Part shown: one piece after another, positions 58,601 through 64,000 of the stretch
Layout: every line of letters begins with the position of its first letter
How positions within the stretch are numbered: the stretch's first letter is position 1
Origin: Puccinellia tenuiflora
Taxonomy: Eukaryota > Streptophyta > Magnoliopsida > Poales > Poaceae
Direction: 5' to 3'
Assembly: GCA_012064385.1 (NCBI GenBank)
Contig: QRDG01000529.1
Coordinates: forward strand, 1,729,971-1,793,970
Length of the DNA stretch: 64,000 nucleotides
Made by a program: the position numbers and the translations under genes
The notes under the pieces: model-generated
What the model saw: the letters and a program-made list of their open reading frames with translations, nothing else
Told to the model about the DNA's origin: nothing
Database searches by the model: none

Positions 58601-60397
58601 ATATGTACATGACTTAAACTTTGGAGGTACAATTCCTGCATTACATGAGAACGATATGCATGGAGGAATCCATGAGCCGGATAACAGAAATGTCGAAGCT
58701 TCAACAGTGTCTAATAAACATTTGTTATCTGGTAATTACTCTAAATGCAATGTCAATCCTGTGACAGAACCAAGTGGCAGCGGTACTTCTGATTCTTCAT
58801 TGCTTTACAAAAACAAGAAAAATCCTGAACGAAGAAGAGGCAAACCAGAAAAGACATTCACTTTAGAGGTTATCCAACAGTATTTTTCTGGAAGCTTGAA
58901 AAGTGCAGCGAAAAACCTTGGAGGTACTCACAGTTATAACTTCTGTACTACATGACATATTGATTACTGCTGAACGTGTGTGTGCTATAACTGAAAATCT
59001 GTGGTGATCACCAGGTGGTCTATTCCATGCTAGTGCTGAAGATCATAAATTTTAAATTTGCAGTCCTGTGTTTAGAGATCATAGATGAGAACATCAAGTG
59101 TAGGCATATCATTGTTCTCCAGCATGTGCTCTGACACTAGTTATGCTATTCTGAAAGTCACAATTTGGAGAGGTTGAGCTAGCCTTTAGTTATATTCTCA
59201 TTTTTTGGGGGTATTACTGCAATCTGAAGTGCACGTTAGATAGGTTGGATTATAACACACATGTGTTTGCAGTCTTAAAATGCGTTCAGTGGCTTTAATT
59301 GCTTGTTTACACATCATAACGTAACAGAGTAGCCACCATTTATTTTGCGAGCCTTTATTTTTGTCCAGATCATGGTTAATCTAACTGACTGAGTTTATCA
59401 TGTATAACTTATACCATGACAGTAACAGCCAGGAATAAGGTCTTCCTTTTGAATATGCTTAACTGAATTATTTTTTCCTTTTTTTACAGTATGTCCTACA
59501 ACTTTGAAGCGCATCTGCAGGCAACATGGGATTTCCAACTGGCCATCCCGACAAATTGGCAAGGTTAATCGGTCGATTTCAAAATTACAGAAAGTAATTG
59601 AGGCTTCTCAAGGGTCTGAGAGTGCATTCAACGTCATATCCATCGCACCTCCTTGTCCTGTTCCTGTCAATCTTCTTGATATTGAAAAAGCAAGGCAAAA
59701 TAAAACCACTGAGCTGTACAATCATTTTGGTGAAGAAAACAGAGGTTCATTCTCGCAGGATTTGGTACAACATGGTTGCAATCTAACTGTACTCATGTCG
59801 TCGCAGTCTTTTCTAGCTAACAATGGTACCCAGATTGAAGAAGATAAATCAACTAACTCGAGAAGCTCATCTGGTCAACATAGCACGCAATCTCAGACTT
59901 CAGAAGGATCGTTCCGAGGAAGTCTGGGGAACAGAGCATCAGTTTGCAAGACATTCATAGGGCCACAGCAGAACGTGTGCAATTCAGAAGGCTTGACAGA
60001 AGTACCATTTGAAGAGCAAGACCTGCTGCTTTCTAGGATGCTCATTCAAGATTCTGTGAGACCAACTGTTATTGCACCAGGCAGACTGGTATTGCCACGA
60101 GATTCAGGGATTGTGACAGTGAAGGCGCGTTACAAGGAAGACATTCTAAGGTTTCGCTTCTCGTGTTCCGGGAGTGTTAGCACCTTGGAATATGAGGTGG
60201 CCAAAAGGATACAGATTGATGTTGGTAATTTCGTCATCAAATATCTGGATGATGATCACGAGTGGGTTAATCTGACATGCGAGGCAGACTTAGAAGAGTG
60301 CTTGGAGATCTACCAGTTATCAGGTAGCAGTGTTATGAGACTAATGGTCACAGACATCGCCGTCATCCTCGGGAGTTCTTGTGGAAGCACTATTTAA
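49635..60397 (+). CDS. NLP: NIN-like protein (NLP) transcription factor, 879 aa
   Basis: Exons 49635-49803, 57118-57677, 57843-57890, 57969-58923 and 59490-60397 join at GT-AG sites with matching phases (1, 0, 0, 1). Exon 1 starts MDLDSSSGDAWLLDAL, a typical grass NLP N-terminus. Exons 2-4 hold the GAF-like nitrate-response region (DQHLLVQVWAPTKNGDRYML, GLPGRVYRQRIPEWTPNVQY, KKSCLSFDGSCMEEVCIS, VHYARMFGLAGCFSICLQS). The RWP-RK DNA-binding domain spans exons 4-5 (PEKTFTLEVIQQYFSGSLK, then VCPTTLKRICRQHGI). The C-terminal PB1 domain (VTVKARYKEDILRFRF to YLDDDHEWVNLTCEADLEEC) keeps its basic Lys and acidic OPCA cluster. The RWPSRK signature reads NWPSRQ. Family members activate nitrate-responsive genes in the nucleus. 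A middle N-terminal exon seen in some homologues was not found. The gene is probably functional but should be checked for expression. Confidence 0.88.
50775..50879 (+). mobile_element. LINE 3' end in NLP intron 1
   Basis: GGCTGTGTGCATCTTAGTTC, then TTTTGAGTAATAAAGCCC and a run of ten A resembles the L1 3' terminus common in grasses. No coding part remains. Confidence 0.5.
51034..51835 (+). mobile_element. LINE 3' UTR-like insertion in NLP intron 1
   Basis: A GC- and GT-rich stretch ends in TTAGTTGGTGCAGAGGCCGG, then AATGAAGCTTCC and an A-rich CCAAAAATATAAA tail. The GCAGAGGCCGGG word just before the A tail is typical of grass L1 ends. It has no ORF of known family. Confidence 0.55.
52741..52985 (+). 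repeat. Copia-type 5' LTR remnant
   Basis: About 245 bp (GAGTTTCTCTCATGAGGACA through CGCCTGGTTTTCGAAA) match 55552-55797. It lies directly before a TGATATCAGAGCTC primer-binding-like site. The outer boundary of the LTR is unclear. Confidence 0.7.
53215..53230. repeat. Target-site duplication (left) of RTE LINE
   Basis: TTCCACCATGTTCTTA is repeated exactly at 54915-54930, on both sides of the LINE. Confidence 0.9.
53231..54914 (-). mobile_element. 5'-truncated RTE-clade LINE
   Basis: It is flanked by the 16-bp duplication TTCCACCATGTTCTTA. On the minus strand it ends with the RTE-type tail TTGGGACTAAAAGGC then (TTG)n, seen on the plus strand as CAACAACAACAACAAAG from 53231. The coding part is a reverse transcriptase without the upstream endonuclease. 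It sits inside the gag of the copia relic, so it is the younger of the two. Confidence 0.92.
53311..54914 (-). pseudogene. RTE reverse transcriptase, broken
   Basis: Reading down from 54914, the frame has EIKRRWREYFDNLFNGEKES, KGGKAMGPDGIPIEVW, NYRGIKLMSHTMKLWERVIE, FGFMPGRSTMEAIFLVRQLM and FIDLEKAYDRIPRNVMWWAL. A TGA at about 54,180 interrupts it, and the same frame continues LHQGSALSPYLFTLVMDE to the catalytic MLFADDVVLVDD. A frameshift near 54,000 leads into LSRTKTEYMRC, KDTFRYLGSML, ILYGAECWPTK and GRGRPNLTWDESVKRDL, stopping at 53311. So one nonsense change and one shift have broken an otherwise complete RT. The apparent ATG at 54920 lies in the target duplication and is not the element's own start. 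Confidence 0.9.
54915..54930. repeat. Target-site duplication (right) of RTE LINE
   Basis: Exact copy of the 16 bp at 53215-53230. Confidence 0.9.
55518..55551. repeat. 34-bp poly-C tract
   Basis: Thirty-four consecutive C residues lie at the start of the copia 3' LTR remnant. The aligned point of the 5' copy has only a short CACCCCTTGGGCG. Homopolymers of this length are error-prone in assembly, so the exact length is uncertain. Confidence 0.9.
55552..55797 (+). repeat. Copia-type 3' LTR remnant
   Basis: It matches 52741-52985 with point changes. It also contains a 14-bp T-rich insertion (55691-55704) flanked by a duplicated CTGAAGTTACTTCTT that the 5' copy lacks. Confidence 0.7.
55798..57117. 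other. Last part of NLP intron 1, unrecognised
   Basis: No exon fits the NLP protein here. Frames at 56711-56989 look like chance. The sequence may be more retrotransposon LTR, but no boundaries were found. The intron ends with a pyrimidine-rich stretch and TTGTGTAG before exon 2. Confidence 0.35.
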
Positions 60398-61323
60398 TTG
60401 TAGGTTTAGATATGGTAGTATATTCTTCTCCGGTTCTTCATGAGGGTGCCCTGTTAATCTATTAGCAATGCTATATTTAGCTGCTTCGTTGCTTGGCTAG
60501 AGTTCGTTTTTCGTTTTCTTCTGTAGACATTTCTCTAATGGCCAGCGGTGCTGTCAATCAAATTTGTGAGTCCGTGGTTGTAGATATCAAACATTTGATG
60601 TTTCATGAGGATAATTTATTTTTGGTAGAAAGCATGCATCGGTATGAATACTGAAATCTGTTGGCCAAGAAACTGGATGTCTCGCCCTTCCATTCTTCTG
60701 TACTCCATACCTTAACCTTTCATTTTCTGATTCTAAAGAAAAGGGAAAATTTTCGGCGAAATGACTCGGATGGGTGAATGACCATGCTCTAGGCTGGTTA
60801 GTCTGCCGGTGGGGTCTCTAGGTTGACACAACAGCACCACAAATAATTTAAAACTAACACAAATACGTTTTTAAAGGGAAAAGGGACACCTAACTTGCTT
60901 TTGTTGGCCAAAAGTAAACCAGTAGGTTCTTTTCAGTATTCAGTCCATTTTCCTAGTGCCAAGATATCTTCTCATGAAATGAACTCGAAGTGTCAGGCAA
61001 CAAATTTGTTGGGCAACAAGGACTTCAGTACACCAACAAGTCCACAAGAAACAGCACACGTCGGACAATTTTCTCGCGTTGCCCAACTATCGTGGTACCA
61101 AGTTTAGTTAAATTTGCATAGTTGCTTACCAACAAACCAGCTACCCACACTCTTCCACGTAGCTGAACAACCAAAACTACTCCACGAAACCTGACTACTT
61201 ATTAGACGGCATCACCCCACAGAGTGTTTGAGATCTTGTGAACCCTCACCCTGATCACCAAAGACACCGACTAGGCTAAGCCAGGGACATACAAACCTTG
61301 CCCATTAGGCTCGAGACACCATT
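60398..61323. other. NLP 3' flank and CASP-like promoter region
   Basis: It contains the probable NLP 3' untranslated region (to about 60,650) and the upstream region of the CASP-like gene. No clear TATA box or other gene was recognised. Confidence 0.4.
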
Positions 61324-62019
61324 ATGGCCAAGGTGCACCGGCTCATCTCCATCGTGCTCAGGATCGCCGCTGCCGCCGCAGCTGCCGCTGCGGCGATAAT
61401 CATGGTGACCAGCCATGAGAGGACCAGCTTGTTCGGCTTGGAGTTCGAGGCCAAGTACTCGCACATCCCATCATTTATGTAAGTACTCGTCTATTCCATA
61501 TATACGCAGTTACGAGGTGTTCATAGCTGCAATTGTGTACTTGTGTGTTATACTATGTGGATGATAACTGCGTGCATTGTGTAATTTCTCAGCTTCTTCG
61601 TGGTGGCATTCGCCGTGGCCTGCGCTTACAGCCTGCTCGCTGTCTTCGTGCCGCCGGGGAGCGCCGCCTCCAGATTGGTGGTCATGACCGATGTGGTAAG
61701 GAATTACACAGCTTACCAATGCAGAAACACAATGCCCTCCAGCTAAACTGAATTCCTGACAAGAATGCTCCCTCCAACGCCCGTGCAGCTACTGGGGATG
61801 GTGCTCACCGGAGCCGTGGCTGCCGCCGGCGCGATAGCGGAGGTTGGGAGGAACGGCAACTCGCACGCCGGGTGGCTTCCGATCTGCGAGCAGGTGCATG
61901 ACTACTGCAGCCACGTCATGGGAGCTCTCATCTCCGGCTTCGTCGCGCTCATCGTCCACTTCCTCATCATCATGTACTCACTCCACGTAGTCGCTGATCC
62001 CATGTGTCCATGCCATTAG
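61324..62019 (+). CDS. CASPL: CASP-like membrane protein, three exons, 162 aa
   Basis: Exons 61324-61478, 61593-61695 and 61789-62019 join at GT-AG sites with matching phases. The protein has four predicted membrane segments: VLRIAAAAAAAAAAIIMV (with the conserved Arg), FFVVAFAVACAYSLLAVFVP, LLGMVLTGAVAAAGAIAEVG (just after the MTD Asp), and ALISGFVALIVHFLIIMYSL. The second extracellular loop carries GNSHAGWLPICEQVHDYC with two cysteines, as in CASPL1 members. Relatives of Casparian strip proteins make plasma-membrane scaffolds. Length, order and topology all fit. The gene starts 927 bp after the NLP stop on the same strand and looks intact. Which subfamily and tissue cannot be told from sequence alone. 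Confidence 0.93.
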
Positions 62020-62623
62020 CTGATCTTCGGGGTTGTTTGTTTGCCACTTGTTGCTGATCTCCCATTTTTACTGGTATAATTTTGATCTGTTCCGATCATA
62101 TTCTTCTTTATTTTTTTTATGTCGATTTGAAGGGAAAGTGTGCCAAGATGTTTGCCTGCAAGTATATCATCTTCTACATAATTTTTTTGTTGACATGAGA
62201 TATGTTGTTCTCATTAAAAACAATCCGGTCGAGTAAATTTGGACATATAAAATGAAGGGAAAAGCTAATCATAGGCACCGCAGTGGCCGGCTCGCCCTCT
62301 TCATGCGCACACTACAGGAATGAGGCTAGGTGTCGACGGCCGTTTGCTACGCCGACGGCAATTTGTCGGGCCCGTCGGCGTAGCCTCCTCGCAGGCCAGC
62401 CGGTCGAGCTGGCCGTCGGCACACAGAAAGCCATCGGCACAGCTTCACAGGGCTACGCCAACGGCAAAGGCATAGCCGTCGGCATAGCTATATTTATTTT
62501 TTCTGTTTTTCATTAAATATGAAATAATTCGTATCTTTAAATCCGTAAAGCGCAAATTAACAAATAAAATGTCTAAATTGATTATAAAAATGAGAGAAAT
62601 CCAAATATGACATCCATATCATC

Positions 62624-63350
62624 AGAGCAAACTATCACACACTTGTAGTTCAAATTTCTATTACTTTCCGAAAAGCAACATAAAGTCATTTAAGTAGGCG
62701 AAATTAGGTAGAAAGCAAGAAAATTCATAATACTTGGGGATTATCCATCATATATGTACTACTATTTGTGAAAATTAAATGGGTGTCATTTTGCAACATA
62801 TTTTTGGTACTTGCTTCATAAAAAATGTTATTTTTGACACTTAAAAAATGAAAAATGATATTTGGAAAAATAATTTGGAAACTCGGTTCGGCACCAATAT
62901 TTCCCATGCCAAGACACACCTATGTGCCAAATATGGGCACTTTATCATAAACTATGTCACGGAGATGGTCATATCTTGGTCATTTGGTTCGAAACTTATA
63001 CGGGCCCTTTTGATTCAAAGGAATACCATAGGATTTTTGGAGGTTCAAATCCTATAGGAATTTTTCCTATCTAAGTTGTTTGATTCATAGGAACATATCC
63101 TATAGGAAATAATCCCATAGGAATTTGTAGTGTAAATCCTATAGGAAAAAAGCATGAGGTCCAACCTCATGGAAACTTCCTTTACCACAATCAAAGAGAA
63201 TCACTATTCCCATAGGATTCAGTTTGGCATGACATTCCAATCCTATAGGTTTCCTTTTCCTATAGTTTTCCTACCCTATGAATCAAAGGAGCCCTACATG
63301 TTTGTAAATGATAGACCTTTTTGTGAAGGATATTTTTAGAAACTTTGTCA
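62624..63350. repeat. CACTA internal direct repeat, copy 1 (with MITE)
   Basis: From AGAGCAAACTATCACAC the sequence matches the copy starting at 63573. Copy 1 is longer because a 293-bp MITE lies inside (63002-63294). Copy 2 continues past the point of insertion without interruption. Confidence 0.88.
63002..63294. mobile_element. PIF/Harbinger-type (Tourist-like) MITE, 293 bp
   Basis: Ends GGGCCCTTTTGATTCAAAGG and, in reverse complement, GGGCTCCTTTGATTCATAGG are inverted repeats. TAC flanks both sides (62999-63001 and 63295-63297). The second copy of the surrounding repeat has TTATACATATTTG with no insertion at this point, an empty site within the same window. The interior is rich in CCTATAGGA palindromes. 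It is non-coding. Confidence 0.88.
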
Positions 63351-63572
63351 AAAATCAAGTTTATCATTTTTCATAGCAACTAGTAAACATAAAAGGACTC
63401 CATGCCAAACGATTCCATTTTTTGAGTATTTTTTCACTTCCTTTTACTTTTCTGAAAAAGGTCAAAATGGCCCACGTGCCTATTCATCGAAAAGGCTGTA
63501 ATCTTTCAAAATTATCGACAGTTATGTGATATAATCACTAGTTTTGTACCTTAAAATGATTTTAAAAAAATT

Positions 63573-64000
63573 AGAGCAAACTATCATACACTCGTAGTTC
63601 AAATTTCTTTTACTTTCCGAAAAGCAACATAAAGTCATTTAAGTAGGCGAAATTAGGTAGAAAGCGAGAAAATTCCTAATACTTGGGGATTGTCCATCAT
63701 ATATGTACTACTATTTGTGAAAATTAAATGGGTGTCATTTTGCAACATATTTTTGGTACTTGCTTCACAAAAAATGTTATTTTTGACACTTAAAAAATGA
63801 AAAATGATATTTGGAAAAATAATTTGGAAACTCGGTTCGGCACCAATATTTCCCATGCCAAGATACAGCTACGTGCCGAATATGGGCACTTTATCACAAA
63901 TTATGCCACGGGGATGGTCATATCTTGGTCATTTGGTTCGAAATTTATACATATTTGTAGATGATAGACTTTTTGTGAAGGATTTTTTTAGAAAATTTGT
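63573..64000. repeat. CACTA internal direct repeat, copy 2
   Basis: It matches copy 1 from AGAGCAAACTATCATACAC through the GGCACCAATATTTCCCATGC block to the window edge. It carries point differences but no MITE. Confidence 0.88.

Larger units (their letters stand above)
62310..64000. mobile_element. CACTA transposon, left end (runs off window)
   Basis: The terminus CACTACAGGAATGAGG (62310) is followed by subterminal GCCGTCGGC/GCCGACGGC words (62,336-62,490), the usual design of En/Spm-type CACTA elements in grasses. No transposase is present in the visible 1.7 kb, which is AT-rich repeat sequence. The other terminus lies outside the window. If the duplication is the usual 3 bp, it would be GCA or CAC, but this cannot be checked here. 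Confidence 0.8.

Overview
This window looks like nuclear DNA from a grass, most likely Triticeae (wheat, Aegilops or barley type). A few GC-rich, intron-containing genes sit in AT-richer sequence packed with nested LTR retrotransposons, LINEs, a CACTA element and MITE-like foldbacks. No prokaryotic or organellar features were seen. The organism call is inference from gene and transposon style; no search was run.

Five genes can be modelled with consistent splice phases. (1) 12,451-14,277 (+): a three-exon DUF620 protein, 481 aa. (2) 29,657-39,792 (+): a six-exon Yellow Stripe-Like/OPT metal-chelate transporter, 685 aa, with a 4.3-kb first intron. (3) 41,209-44,609 (-): a four-exon Kish/TMEM167 protein, 70 aa, whose first coding exon is only the ATG. 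(4) 49,635-60,397 (+): a five-exon NIN-like (NLP, RWP-RK plus PB1) transcription factor, 879 aa, with a 7.3-kb first intron full of nested transposons and its signature RWPxRK motif changed to NWPSRQ. (5) 61,324-62,019 (+): a three-exon CASP-like membrane protein, 162 aa.

The rest is mostly mobile DNA. 1-3,530 is a LINE graveyard. 3,864-4,247 is a foldback MITE. 7,560-8,292 plus 10,211-10,270 is a Ty3-gypsy pol relic split by an L1-type LINE that carries the inversion expected of twin priming. 15,411-22,975 is a complete Gag-protease-only LTR retrotransposon, inserted with a 5-bp target duplication (GCAAC) into an array of ~160-bp GTTGCACAA-rich repeats. 25,305-26,765 is a 1.46-kb TRIM-like LTR element with target duplication CGGTA. 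45,202-47,195 is a probable solo LTR. 52,741-55,797 is a degraded Ty1-copia element containing a 5'-truncated RTE LINE with a 16-bp target duplication. 62,310 to the right edge is the left end of a CACTA element with internal ~650-bp direct repeats, one of which holds a MITE.

The five genes encode unrelated housekeeping or transport functions and show no sign of acting as a cluster. I did not find a convincing new multi-gene system. The most notable signals are the altered RWP-RK motif in a transposon-laden NLP gene, the twin-priming LINE, the ~160-bp dyad-rich array, and several insertions that can be dated relative to each other from the sequence alone.
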